DNA from: Rhodoferax ferrireducens
GTDB lineage: Bacteria; Pseudomonadota; Gammaproteobacteria; Burkholderiales; Burkholderiaceae_C
Direction: 5' to 3'
NCBI RefSeq assembly: GCF_003347515.1
Contig: NZ_QEII01000324.1
Span: forward strand, 310,001 to 374,000
Length of the DNA: 64,000 bases
The notes below the pieces were generated by a model. That model was not told where the DNA came from, ran no database searches, and worked only from the letters and a program-made list of their open reading frames with translations. How positions within the stretch are numbered: the stretch's first letter is position 1; each line of letters starts with the position of its first letter. The position numbers were made by a program, and so were the translations under genes. Below are positions 16,876-25,370 of the stretch, piece by piece.

Positions 16876-17340
16876 ATGAAAGTCAGCGATATTCTGCGCG
16901 TCAAGGGCAGCACACTTTATACGGCCAGCCCTGATGAGCCTCTGTCACGGGCGCTGGACCTGATGGCTGAACGGGACATCGGCTCGCTGGTGGTCATGGA
17001 GCACGGCGATCTGGTCGGCATGTTGACCTTTCGCGAGGTCATCAAGACCGTGGTGAAAAACGGCGGCAGCATTGGCGCCACGGTGGTTCGCACCGCCATG
17101 GACGATGCGCCGTTGACCTGCACCACCGCGACCGACATGGACGAGGTGCGCCGCATGATGCTGGATCGCCATGCCCGCTACATGCCGGTCATGGACCAGA
17201 AAATGCTGATGGGTGTCATTAGTTTCTATGACGTCGCCAAGGCCGTGGTGGACAGCCAGAATTTCGAGAACAAGATGCTCAAGGCCTACATCCGCGACTG
17301 GCCCGAAGGCGACGAGGCCGAGCAGGGGCAAACGCTCTGA
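16876..17340 (+). CDS. CBS-domain pair protein
   Basis: A 154-residue stand-alone Bateman module: CBS1 (about residues 1-65, MKVSDILRVKGSTLYTASPDEPLSRALDLMAERDIGSLVVMEHGDLVGMLTFREVI) and CBS2 (about 75-135, TAMDDAPLTCTTATDMDEVRRMMLDRHARYMPVMDQKMLMGVISFYDVAKAVV). Such proteins bind adenine nucleotides and modulate partners, but no partner is indicated. A GAGGAG ribosome-binding site ends seven bases before the ATG at 16876. It is divergent from the sulfhydrylase gene and convergent with phaZ 18 bases downstream. Confidence 0.92.
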   Translation: MKVSDILRVKGSTLYTASPDEPLSRALDLMAERDIGSLVVMEHGDLVGMLTFREVIKTVVKNGGSIGATVVRTAMDDAPLTCTTATDMDEVRRMMLDRHARYMPVMDQKMLMGVISFYDVAKAVVDSQNFENKMLKAYIRDWPEGDEAEQGQTL

Positions 17341-17358
17341 GGCGAGCGCCCTTCTCAT

Positions 17359-18579
17359 TCACCCCATGCTGGCGTGAATCATCTCCCGCACACGCGGGTA
17401 AATCTGCAGGTTCCACTTTCTGCCGCTGAACACACCGTAGTGCCCCACGCCGGTCTGGATGTGGTGGGTTTTCATATAGGGGCGAATGCCGGTGCACAGG
17501 TCTTGCGCGGCCACGGTTTGACCCACAGCGCAGATGTCATCGCGTTCGCCCTCGACCGTCATCAAGGCGGTGTGGCGAATGGCGGCGGGGTTGACGATGC
17601 GGTCCTTGTAGGTCAACTTTCCGCGCGGCAGGTCGTAGGTCTGGAATACTTTTTCGACCGTTTCCAGGTAGAACTCAGCGGGCAGGTCGTTGACAGCCAG
17701 GTACTCGTCGTAGAACACCCGCAGGATGTCATCCTTGTCGAGGTCGCCTGCCACCCGATGCTGGTACATGTCCTTGAATGATTTCTTGTGGCGATCCAGA
17801 TTCATGCTCAGAAACGCACTGAGCTGTATGAAGCCGGGGTAGACGCGGCGCTGCTGGCCCGCGTGGGGCGGGGGCACCTGGCAAATCAGGTTTTTCTCAA
17901 ACCACTCGATCGGTTTGCTGGTGGCCAGCTGGTTCACACCGGTGGGGTTGACGCGGCAGTCCACCGGGCCGGCCATCAGGGTCAGGCTGCGCGGCTGCGC
18001 CGGGTGGTTGTCTTCCGCCATGATGGCCGTGGCCGCCAGTGCCGCCACGCAGGGCTGGCACACGGCGACCACATGGGTGCCGGGGCCAATGGTCTCGGTG
18101 AAGCGGATCATGTGGTCGATGTAATCGTCCAGGCCAAAGGCGCCGTGCTCAAGTGACACGTCGCGGGCGTTATGCCAGTCGGTGATATAGACATCGTGGT
18201 CCTGCAGTAGCGTGCGTGCGGTCTCGCGCAGCAGTGTGGCAAAGTGGCCAGACAGCGGGGCCACCAGCAGCACCGGCGGCTGGTGCACCAGGTCAGCCGG
18301 CGTGTCTTTTTTGAAGCGCAGCAGGGTGCCAAACGGCAGGCTGAGAATGTTTTCTTCGCTCACCGCCAGCTCGCGTTCACCCACCTTCACCGACGTGATG
18401 CCCCAGGCCGGGCGCGCGTGTGTGAGCCGCATGCGCGAGAACACTTCCATCGACGCCGACAGCATGCGCAGCACGCTGCCTTCGGTGTTCTCCAGCCAGA
18501 GGGCGGCACTGCCACTTTGGGCCAGCTGGCGCAAGGGCGACATCAGGTCGGACTGGGTTTGATAGGCCTGATAAAGCAT
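17359..18579 (-). CDS. phaZ: Intracellular polyhydroxyalkanoate (PHB) depolymerase
   Basis: A 406-residue PhaZ of the PhaZa type, which breaks down stored polyhydroxybutyrate granules. It begins MLYQAYQTQSDLMSPLRQLAQ as in Ralstonia and Comamonadaceae homologues, has PVLLVAPLSGHFATLLRETARTLLQDHDVYITDWHNARDV, the presumed nucleophile cysteine in VVAVCQPCVAALA, and the late Asp/His region (VEGERDDICAVGQT; KTHHIQTGVGHYGVFSGRKW). There is no signal peptide, consistent with an intracellular enzyme. The start ATG at 18579 faces a divergent GST gene across 144 bases. PHA synthesis genes are not in the window. Confidence 0.93.
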   Translation of the reverse strand: MLYQAYQTQSDLMSPLRQLAQSGSAALWLENTEGSVLRMLSASMEVFSRMRLTHARPAWGITSVKVGERELAVSEENILSLPFGTLLRFKKDTPADLVHQPPVLLVAPLSGHFATLLRETARTLLQDHDVYITDWHNARDVSLEHGAFGLDDYIDHMIRFTETIGPGTHVVAVCQPCVAALAATAIMAEDNHPAQPRSLTLMAGPVDCRVNPTGVNQLATSKPIEWFEKNLICQVPPPHAGQQRRVYPGFIQLSAFLSMNLDRHKKSFKDMYQHRVAGDLDKDDILRVFYDEYLAVNDLPAEFYLETVEKVFQTYDLPRGKLTYKDRIVNPAAIRHTALMTVEGERDDICAVGQTVAAQDLCTGIRPYMKTHHIQTGVGHYGVFSGRKWNLQIYPRVREMIHASMG

Positions 18580-18664
18580 GACTTTCCTCACAAAAAACGA
18601 GCTCGTGACCCGGATATTTGAGGCAACGCAAGTTGTGGGCCAGTTCAATAATTTCATGCCCGAG

Positions 18665-18681
18665 TTGGCACAACCCTTGCT
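18665..18681 (+). promoter_or_regulatory. Consensus sigma-54 promoter upstream of the GST gene
   Basis: TTGGCACAACCCTTGCT matches the RpoN consensus TTGGCAC-N4/5-TTGCT at every conserved position; GG (18667-18668) and GC (18679-18680) are 10 bases apart. Transcription would start near 18692, leaving about 32 bases of leader with AAGGAG before the ATG at 18724. No activator gene is adjacent and I saw no NtrC-type site between phaZ and GST. Confidence 0.75.
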
Positions 18682-18723
18682 GCTCGGAAACAGGCAAGTT
18701 TCCCCAATCAAGGAGCATCCCTC

Positions 18724-19380
18724 ATGGCCAAAGCCGTCCTGACGATCAGCAGCAAAAATTACGGAGCTTGGTCCTTGCGCGGCTGGCTGCTGGCCCGGCT
18801 CGCCGGCCTTGAATTCACCGAAGAAGTCATCTCGCACGACGACCCGGCCATGAAGGCCGAAATGCTGCTGCTCTCGTCGAGCATGCTGGTGCCGTCGTTG
18901 CAACACAAGGGCGTGAAGGTCTGGGACACCCTGGCGATTGCCGAATACCTCCACGAGATCAAGCCCAAGGCGCAGCTGCTGCCGGCGGATATCAAGGCAC
19001 GCGCCCATTGCCGCGCTATCTGCGGCGAGATGCATTCGGGCTTTGCGTCGATGCGCTCGTCGCTGCCGATGAATATCAAGGCGCATTTTCCCGACTTCAA
19101 AGTCTGGTCACGGGCGCAGGCCGACATCGACCGCGTGCTGGAAATTTGGAGAGACTGCCTGAGCACTTACGGCGGCCCCTACCTGTTTGGCAAACAGCCA
19201 AGCGTGGCCGATGCCATGTATGCGCCGGTCATTACCCGATTCCTGACCTATGACGTGCCGCTGGACCCAATCTGCATCGCCTACGCCCAGCACATCATGG
19301 CCTTGCCCGCCATGCAGGAGTGGGTGGCCGCAGCCAAAGCCGAGCCGGATGAAATCGACGAGTTGGAGGCGGAGTTCTGA
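18724..19380 (+). CDS. Glutathione S-transferase family protein
   Basis: A 218-residue GST: thioredoxin-like N-terminal domain (about residues 1-80; SSKNYGAWSLRGWLLARLAGLEF with the Ser/Tyr region, SSMLVPSLQHKGVKVWDTLAIAEYL containing the cis-Pro and glutathione gamma-Glu site) and an all-helical C-terminal domain ending with GGPYLFGKQPSVADAMYAPVITRFLTYDV. It probably conjugates or reduces electrophiles; the substrate class is unknown. AAGGAG lies seven bases before ATG. The gene is preceded by a consensus sigma-54 promoter and divergent from phaZ, so it may be regulated with carbon/nitrogen state. Confidence 0.92.
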   Translation: MAKAVLTISSKNYGAWSLRGWLLARLAGLEFTEEVISHDDPAMKAEMLLLSSSMLVPSLQHKGVKVWDTLAIAEYLHEIKPKAQLLPADIKARAHCRAICGEMHSGFASMRSSLPMNIKAHFPDFKVWSRAQADIDRVLEIWRDCLSTYGGPYLFGKQPSVADAMYAPVITRFLTYDVPLDPICIAYAQHIMALPAMQEWVAAAKAEPDEIDELEAEF

Positions 19381-19499
19381 TCGGTGCCTGTTTTTGGTGC
19401 CTGCTGGTTTTACGAAGGTGCGAAGAAGGTGCGCCGTTTTGATAAAGGTGCAAAGCCACAGGGTTTGTTGGTGCATCGCGGTCTGGGATAATCCAGCCC

Positions 19500-20594
19500 A
19501 TGAGCGGCAACACCTTCGGAAATCTCTTCGCAGTCACCAACTTTGGTGAATCCCACGGCCCGGCCATTGGCTGCGTGATTGACGGCTGTCCGCCGGGCAT
19601 GCTTCTCAGCGAAGCCGACATCCAGCCCGATCTGGACCGGCGCCGACCCGGCACCTCCAAGTTCGTAACCCAGCGCAACGAGCCCGACGCGGTCGAAATC
19701 CTCTCCGGTGTCTACGAGGGCAAGACCACCGGCACGCCGATCTGCCTGCTAATCAAGAACACCGACCAGCGCAGCAAGGACTACGGCAACATCCTGGAAT
19801 CGTTTCGCCCCGGCCACGCGGACTACGCCTATTTCCAGAAATACGGCATTCGCGACCCGCGCGGTGGTGGTCGCTCCTCCGCGCGCCTCACTGCGCCCAT
19901 GGTGGCGGCGGGCGCCGTGGCCAAAAAATGGCTGGCGGAGAAATACGGTACGGTGTTTCGCGGCTGCATGACGCAGATTGGCGAGCTGTCCATCGACTTT
20001 GAGTCCTGGGATTTTGTGCCCGGCAACCCGTTTTTTGCCCCCATCGCGGACGTGTCGGCGCTGGAAACGTATATGAACGCCTTGCGCAAGGACGGCGACT
20101 CCTGCGGCGCGCGCATTCGCGTCTCGGCGTCCAACGTGCCGGTGGGCCTGGGCGAGCCCCTGTTTGACAAGATGGACGCCGACATTGCCTACGCCATGAT
20201 GGGCATCAACGCAGTCAAAGGGGTGGAAATTGGCGCCGGTTTTGCCAGCGTCACGCAACGCGGCACCACCCATGGCGATTCGCTCTCGCCGGAAGGCTTC
20301 CGCTCCAACAACGCTGGCGGCGTGTTGGGCGGCATCACGACCGGGCAAGACCTGGAAGTGTCCATCGTCGTCAAACCTACAAGTTCCATCATCACGCCGC
20401 GCGAGTCGATCGACGTGACGGGCCAGTCCACCGAGGTCATCACCAAAGGCCGGCACGACCCCTGTGTCGGCATTCGCGCCACGCCGATTGCCGAGGCCAT
20501 GCTGGCGCTGGTGGTGATGGAACATGCGCTGCGCCATCGGGCTCAATGTGGCGATGTGTCAGTCGGCTTGAAGCCTATCAAAGCGTCGGCTTAA
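19500..20594 (+). CDS. aroC: Chorismate synthase
   Basis: AroC converts 5-enolpyruvylshikimate-3-phosphate to chorismate, the last step of the common aromatic pathway, using reduced FMN. The 364-residue protein has all three family signatures: GESHGPAIGCVIDGCPPG, the GRSSARLTA...VAAGAVAKKWL region, and the C-terminal KPTSSI..PRESIDVTGQSTEVITKGRHDPCVGIRATPIAEAM. It appears monocistronic, 119 bases after the GST gene. The length is typical for the short bacterial form. Confidence 0.98.
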   Translation: MSGNTFGNLFAVTNFGESHGPAIGCVIDGCPPGMLLSEADIQPDLDRRRPGTSKFVTQRNEPDAVEILSGVYEGKTTGTPICLLIKNTDQRSKDYGNILESFRPGHADYAYFQKYGIRDPRGGGRSSARLTAPMVAAGAVAKKWLAEKYGTVFRGCMTQIGELSIDFESWDFVPGNPFFAPIADVSALETYMNALRKDGDSCGARIRVSASNVPVGLGEPLFDKMDADIAYAMMGINAVKGVEIGAGFASVTQRGTTHGDSLSPEGFRSNNAGGVLGGITTGQDLEVSIVVKPTSSIITPRESIDVTGQSTEVITKGRHDPCVGIRATPIAEAMLALVVMEHALRHRAQCGDVSVGLKPIKASA

Positions 20595-20647
20595 CTTTTC
20601 TCCTGGCAACAGCAGCATCCCGCCACTTCTGTCGGGGCTGATAGGCG

Positions 20648-20676
20648 AATAACCTTTGTTTCAAGTCAAGGTTATT
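20648..20676. promoter_or_regulatory. Inverted repeat upstream of the regulator-cydAB operon
   Basis: AATAACCTT (20648-20656) is repeated as AAGGTTATT (20668-20676) around an 11-base centre, a perfect 9-base inverted repeat about 65 bases before the regulator ATG. The centre, TTGTTTCAAGTCAA, is also a weak match to an FNR/ANR-type box (TTGAT-N4-ATCAA). It is a candidate operator for the GbsR-like protein or for oxygen control of cydAB; a transcript hairpin is an alternative. Confidence 0.45.
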
Positions 20677-20740
20677 TATCTTTGAATGTGCTAGTTCCTG
20701 TAATTTCAGAAAATACTGAAAACTCAGAAGAAAGCACGTT

Positions 20741-21385
20741 ATGAATTTGCCTCCGCTGACCCAGCGTTTTGTCCTGCACTTTGGTGAAATGGGCAGCCGC
20801 TGGGGCATCAACCGCACCGTGGGGCAAATTTATGCCTTGCTTTACGTGTCGGCCAAACCCCTCAATGCCGACGAAGTGGGCGAGGCGCTGGGCTTTTCGC
20901 GCTCCAACGTCAGCATGGGCCTGAAAGAACTGCAGTCCTGGAATCTGGTGCGCCTGCAGCACCAGCCCAACGACCGGCGCGAATATTTTCAGGCCCCAGA
21001 AGACGTGTGGGCGATTTTCCGCACCCTGGCGGCGGAGCGGCGCAAACGCGAGATCGATCCCACGCTCACCATGCTGCGCGATGCGCTGATGGAGCAGCCC
21101 GGCGTGGCGGAAGATGTGCATGCCCAGGCGCGCATGAAACAGATGCACGAATTCATCGAACGCATGACCGACTGGCTCGACGATGTGCAGAAAATGGACT
21201 CAGCCACGCTGGCCAGCCTGATGAAAATGGGCTCCAAAGTGCAAAAGCTGCTGGAGATCACCGACCGGGTGAAACAGGTGTTCACGTCCGCCGCCGAAGC
21301 ACCCGTCTCCGTCGCCCCGCCGACTGAGCGCCGCGATCCAGAAACGACCCTTCAAGTCAGCGAGGTGAAAAATGGAAGCCTTTGA
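20741..21385 (+). CDS. GbsR/MarR-type transcriptional regulator
   Basis: A 214-residue winged-helix protein: the region GINRTVGQIYALLYVSAKPLNADEVGEALGFSRSNVSMGLKELQSWNLVRLQHQPNDRREYFQAPEDVW (about residues 24-90) is the GbsR-type DNA-binding domain, followed by a long helical dimerisation segment. The C-terminal 30 residues are Pro/Thr-rich. The final 14 bases overlap the cydA start, so regulator and oxidase are produced together, suggesting this protein controls cydAB or senses a signal tied to it. An inverted repeat lies upstream at 20648-20676. Confidence 0.9.
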   Translation: MNLPPLTQRFVLHFGEMGSRWGINRTVGQIYALLYVSAKPLNADEVGEALGFSRSNVSMGLKELQSWNLVRLQHQPNDRREYFQAPEDVWAIFRTLAAERRKREIDPTLTMLRDALMEQPGVAEDVHAQARMKQMHEFIERMTDWLDDVQKMDSATLASLMKMGSKVQKLLEITDRVKQVFTSAAEAPVSVAPPTERRDPETTLQVSEVKNGSL

Positions 21386-22745
21386 CCCGGTGCTGCTGGC
21401 CCGCATCCAGTTTGCGGCCAATATGTCCTTCCACATTCTGTTCCCGACCATCAGCATCGCGATGGGCTGGGTGCTGTTGTTTTTCAAGACCCGCTTTGTG
21501 GCCACCGGCCAGGCGCACTGGATGGACGCCTACCAGTTCTGGGTGAAGATATTTGCCCTCACGTTTGCGCTGGGCGTGGTCAGCGGCATCACCATGAGTT
21601 TTCAGTTCGGCACCAACTGGCCCGGCTTCATGACCACGGTCGGCAATGTGGCCGGGCCGCTGCTGGCCTACGAGGTGCTCACCGCGTTCTTCCTGGAAGC
21701 CACCATGCTGGGCATCATGTTGTTCGGCCGTGGCCGGGTGAGTGAAGGGGTGCATACCCTGGCCACCTTCCTGGTGGCGGCCGGCACCACCTTGTCGGCG
21801 TTCTGGATTCTGGCGCTCAACTCGTGGATGCACACGCCGGCCGGTTTCGAGATGATCAATGGCCAGGCCCATGTGACCAGCTGGTTCGAGGTCATTTTCA
21901 ACCCGTCCTTCCCCTACCGTCTGACCCACATGCTGATCGCCTCGGGGCTGACGGTGGCGTTTTTGCTGGCCGGCATCAGCGCCTATCGCTGGCTCAAACA
22001 GGATCGCGGGGCGGATGTGAAGGCCTCGCTGCGCACCGGCATTTATATCGCCGCTTTGCTCATTCCAATCCAGATCGTGGTGGGCGACATGCATGGCCTG
22101 AACACCTTGCAGCACCAGCCGGCCAAGATTGCGGCGATGGAGGGCATTTGGGAGACGCAACGCGGCGCGCCCGCCGTGTTGTTTGGCTTGCCGGACGCGA
22201 CCACGCAGTCCAACCGGTTTGAGATTGCCGTGCCCAAGCTGGCCTCGTTTTACCTCACCCACGACTGGAATGGCGAGGTCAAGGGCATCAAGGAATTCGG
22301 CGACCAGCATCCGCCGGTGGCGCCGGTGTTCTGGGCGTTCCGGACCATGGTCGGCGTCGGAATGCTGATGCTGGCGGTGAGCTGGCTCGGTGTCTGGCAG
22401 ACCCGCGGGCAGCGCTCGATCCAGCCCTGGCTGGCCCGCGTGCTGGTGGCCATGACCTTCGCCGGCTGGGTGGCGCTGATTGCCGGCTGGTACACCACCG
22501 AGATTGGTCGCCAGCCCTGGCTGGTGCAGGGGGTGTTGACGGCGGCGCAAGCGGCGTCCAAAGTGCCGGCTCCCCATATTGCACTGACGCTGGCGCTCTA
22601 TCTCACGCTGTACCTGGGTCTGCTGTCGGCCTATATCAGCGTGGTGTTTCACCTGGCCAAAAAAGCCGGCCTGAACGACGAGGCGCTGAACACAGAAGGT
22701 GTTGCCAATGCCCAACCCACCGCTCCGGGAGCACAACATGCTTGA
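21372..22745 (+). CDS. cydA: Cytochrome bd-type ubiquinol oxidase subunit I (CioA-like)
   Basis: CydA/CioA binds hemes b and d (or b only) and oxidises quinol, passing electrons to oxygen with high affinity. The 457-residue membrane protein starts FDPVLLARIQFAANMSFHILFPTISIAMGW (heme-ligand His in SFHILF), contains ALGVVSGITMSFQFGTNWPGF, a Met-ligand region (LTHMLIASGLTVAF) and the quinol-site GRQPWLVQGVL. The Q-loop is short, as in the cyanide-insensitive CIO branch rather than E. coli CydA. It overlaps the upstream regulator by 14 bases and cydB by 8. Confidence 0.95.
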   Translation: MEAFDPVLLARIQFAANMSFHILFPTISIAMGWVLLFFKTRFVATGQAHWMDAYQFWVKIFALTFALGVVSGITMSFQFGTNWPGFMTTVGNVAGPLLAYEVLTAFFLEATMLGIMLFGRGRVSEGVHTLATFLVAAGTTLSAFWILALNSWMHTPAGFEMINGQAHVTSWFEVIFNPSFPYRLTHMLIASGLTVAFLLAGISAYRWLKQDRGADVKASLRTGIYIAALLIPIQIVVGDMHGLNTLQHQPAKIAAMEGIWETQRGAPAVLFGLPDATTQSNRFEIAVPKLASFYLTHDWNGEVKGIKEFGDQHPPVAPVFWAFRTMVGVGMLMLAVSWLGVWQTRGQRSIQPWLARVLVAMTFAGWVALIAGWYTTEIGRQPWLVQGVLTAAQAASKVPAPHIALTLALYLTLYLGLLSAYISVVFHLAKKAGLNDEALNTEGVANAQPTAPGAQHA

Positions 22746-23772
22746 CCTGATTCCCGATCTGAGCCAGGCCGCCGGCTGGCTGCCGCTGGCTTTTGCACTG
22801 GTGATGGCGCTAGCCATGCTGGCCTATGTGATTCTGGACGGCTACGACCTCGGCGTTGGCGTGCTGCTGCGCGGGGCCGACGACGTGGCGCAGAAAGACA
22901 CCATGATCGCCAGCATCGGCCCGTTCTGGGATGCCAACGAGACCTGGTTGGTGCTGGGCGTTGGCGTGTTGCTGGTGGCCTTCCCGCTGGCGCACGGGGT
23001 GATTCTGGGCGCGCTCTATCTGCCGGTGGCGCTGATGCTGATGGCGCTGACCCTGCGCGGCGTGGCCTTCGATTTCCGGGTCAAGGCCCGGGCTGAACAC
23101 AAGCCGCTGTGGGACCGGGCTTTTTTTACCGGCTCGCTCTTGGCCGGCTGGTCGCAGGGCTTCATGCTGGGCGGTTTGATCACCGGCTTCAAGGGCGATG
23201 GGGGGAGCCAGGCGTTCAGCGCGCTGATTGGCCTGTGCCTGGTGGCGGCTTATTGCCTGCTCGGCGCCGGCTGGCTGATCATGAAAACCGAAGGGGTGCT
23301 GCAACTCAAGGCGGTGCGCTGGGCGCAGGGCAGCCTGTGGTTCACGGCGGCGGGTGTGGCGGCCATCTCGCTGGCCACGCCGCTGGTCAGTCCGCACATT
23401 TTCGAGAAATGGTTCAGCTTTCCGAATCTGGTGATGCTGCTGCCGATTCCGGCGATGACTATGGCGCTGTTCTGGGTCATGGCGCGCAGCCTGAAACGCC
23501 TGCCGACCCGGCTGGCGCAGGACAACCAATACGGTGCGGCCGTGCCTTTCGCCTGCACGGTCGGTGTGTTTTTGTTGTCGTTTTATGGTCTGGCCTACAG
23601 CCTGTTTCCGTGGCTGGTGATGGACCGCATCACGCTTTGGCAGGCGGCCAGCGCACCCGAAGCGCTGCTGGTTATTTTCTACGGCGTGGTGGTGGTGCTG
23701 CCGGTGATTGTTGGTTACACCGTGTATGCCTACCGCGTGTTCTGGGGCAAATCGACAGCTTTGAAATACTGA
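22738..23772 (+). CDS. cydB: Cytochrome bd-type oxidase subunit II
   Basis: CydB is the second core subunit, a hydrophobic protein paired with CydA in the inner membrane. The 344-residue protein shows YVILDGYDLGVGVLL, GPFWDANETWLVLGVGVLLVAFPLAHGVIL, LRGVAFDFRVKA, WSQGFMLGGLITGF and a C-terminal YRVFWGK, all usual for CydB. The ATG at 22738 lies eight bases inside the cydA end, so the pair is coupled. No small CydX-like gene is visible after it; dispersed repeat copy 3 follows within 13 bases of the stop. Confidence 0.95.
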   Translation: MLDLIPDLSQAAGWLPLAFALVMALAMLAYVILDGYDLGVGVLLRGADDVAQKDTMIASIGPFWDANETWLVLGVGVLLVAFPLAHGVILGALYLPVALMLMALTLRGVAFDFRVKARAEHKPLWDRAFFTGSLLAGWSQGFMLGGLITGFKGDGGSQAFSALIGLCLVAAYCLLGAGWLIMKTEGVLQLKAVRWAQGSLWFTAAGVAAISLATPLVSPHIFEKWFSFPNLVMLLPIPAMTMALFWVMARSLKRLPTRLAQDNQYGAAVPFACTVGVFLLSFYGLAYSLFPWLVMDRITLWQAASAPEALLVIFYGVVVVLPVIVGYTVYAYRVFWGKSTALKY

Positions 23773-23784
23773 AAAGTTTATAAG

Positions 23785-23839
23785 AAATAGGCCTCTAGCT
23801 CCCGTCAATGCTGCGCAAACAGCTATTTATTTAATAGCA
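23785..23839. repeat. Dispersed hairpin repeat, copy 3
   Basis: AAATAGGCCTCTAGCTCCCG, then TCAATGCTGCGCAAACAGC and TATTTATTTAATAGCA show the full family layout, with a terminal GCTATT/AATAGC hairpin. It lies between the convergent cydB and fabF-like genes. The remaining 106 bases to 23945 hold no gene that I can recognise. Confidence 0.85.
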
Positions 23840-23945
23840 ACAGAAGCATATGGAAAAAGCCGCATAGAGCGGCACGCCGCCCCTACAGCAAAGCACTGGC
23901 GGCCAGGCAGGCATCGTACACACCAAGACGCATTGTTCGCACACC

Positions 23946-25253
23946 TCAGTCCGCCCAGCGCCTGAACACGACGCAGGCGTTCACGCCTCCAAATCCGAAT
24001 CCGTTCGACAGGGCATATTCCATTTCAACCGGGCGTGAGTAAAGTTGTACCAAGTCCATCCCCTTGCTAAGCGGGTCGGGTTCGTGCAAGTTCAAAGTGG
24101 GTGGGGCTACCTGGTGTCGCAAGGCCATCACCGTGAAGATCGCCTCAACGGCACCGGCTGCTCCCAACAAGTGCCCGGTCGCCGATTTGGTCGAACTGAT
24201 GGCCGGGCCTTTGATCAGGGAATCAGCACCTTCTTGCGGCATGCCAAACACCGTGCGCAATGCTGCCAACTCGGCTGCGTCACCGACCTGTGTGGAGGTG
24301 GCGTGTGCGTTCACGTGTTGCACCTGAGCCGGGCCGATGCCTGCCTGCCGTAATGCGATCTGCATCGCCCTGGCGGCCCCGTTGCCATCCTCTGGGCCGG
24401 AGGTGATGTGGTAAGCGTCGGCGCTGGTGCCGTAGCCGACCATTTCAGCCAATGGCACAGCCCCTCGTGCCAACGCGTGGTCCAGGGATTCGATCACCAG
24501 CACGCCGGCCCCCTCGCCCACGATGAAGCCGTCGCGATGGCGATCAAAGGGCCGAGAAGCCTGTGTCGGGCAATCGTTATATCCCGTGGAGAGCGCACGG
24601 GCGGCAGCGAAACCGGCTTGCGTAACAAGGTTGATGGCCGCCTCGGTGCCACCACAAACCACTACGTCTGCCTCGCCGCTGCGAATCAGGCGCGCGCCAT
24701 CGCCCAGCGCTTGCACACTGGCGGCACAGGCCGTCACTGGTGCGCCAATTGGTCCCTTGAATCCATACCGCAGGGAGACATGGCCAGCGGCGAGGTTAAT
24801 CAAAAAAGACGGCACTGTGAAGGGCGACAGTCGACGCGGACCACGCAGGTCGGTCGTGCGTACCGCCTCGGCAATGGCCGGGAATCCACCAATACCAGAA
24901 GCAATGATGGTGGCTGTTCGCTCCTGAGCGTGCGGTGACTGTGGTTGCCAACCGGCTTGCTGCAATGCCTGATCGGCAGCGGCGAGTGCGAGAACGATGA
25001 AACGATCCATTTTCTTCTGGTCCTTGCCCGACACGACACGGTCGATGTCCAGCCCTGCCTCGGCATCGTCTTGCACTGACGGAACCGTGGCACCCACCTG
25101 CGCGTCCAATCCGAGACAGAACTCATCGGACAAGCGCCGCAGCCCGCTGGCACCACTTAGCAGGCGTTGCCACACCGTTTCGACACCACAGCCCAGCGGC
25201 GTCACCAAGCCCATGCCGGTCACGACCACGCGTTGTTTGTTCATCAAAGTCAT
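23946..25253 (-). CDS. FabF-like beta-ketoacyl-ACP synthase II
   Basis: A 435-residue thiolase-fold condensing enzyme that extends acyl-ACP with malonyl-ACP. It shows VVVTGMGLVTPLGCGVETVW at the N-terminus, the nucleophile cysteine in VTACAASVQALGDGARLI, catalytic histidines in VNAHATSTQVGD and SATGHLLGAAGAVEAIF, and the NGFGFGGVNAC end. All C-H-H residues are present, so it should be active. It stands alone, without the acpP, fabD, fabH or fabG partners of the housekeeping cluster, and is divergent from a TetR regulator, which suggests an inducible accessory role in lipid modification rather than core synthesis. ATG at 25253 is preferred over one at 25244. Confidence 0.9.
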   Translation of the reverse strand: MTLMNKQRVVVTGMGLVTPLGCGVETVWQRLLSGASGLRRLSDEFCLGLDAQVGATVPSVQDDAEAGLDIDRVVSGKDQKKMDRFIVLALAAADQALQQAGWQPQSPHAQERTATIIASGIGGFPAIAEAVRTTDLRGPRRLSPFTVPSFLINLAAGHVSLRYGFKGPIGAPVTACAASVQALGDGARLIRSGEADVVVCGGTEAAINLVTQAGFAAARALSTGYNDCPTQASRPFDRHRDGFIVGEGAGVLVIESLDHALARGAVPLAEMVGYGTSADAYHITSGPEDGNGAARAMQIALRQAGIGPAQVQHVNAHATSTQVGDAAELAALRTVFGMPQEGADSLIKGPAISSTKSATGHLLGAAGAVEAIFTVMALRHQVAPPTLNLHEPDPLSKGMDLVQLYSRPVEMEYALSNGFGFGGVNACVVFRRWAD

Positions 25254-25325
25254 ACCCACTATTTATGTACTGATTGGTAAATATGTAATGTATTTGTGCC
25301 GAACCAGTCTGTCAAGACATTTACC

Positions 25326-25337
25326 TACCGAAAGGTA
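25326..25337. promoter_or_regulatory. Candidate TetR operator between fabF-like and tetR-like genes
   Basis: TACCGAAAGGTA is an inverted repeat with four-base arms 33 bases before the regulator ATG. Related half-sites GGTAAAT (25275) and ATTTACC (25319) form a wider inverted pair across the divergent promoter region. TetR proteins usually bind such intergenic palindromes; which element is used is uncertain. Confidence 0.4.
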
Positions 25338-25370
25338 TGAAAATAGGCATCAACAAGAGGAGTTAACGAA

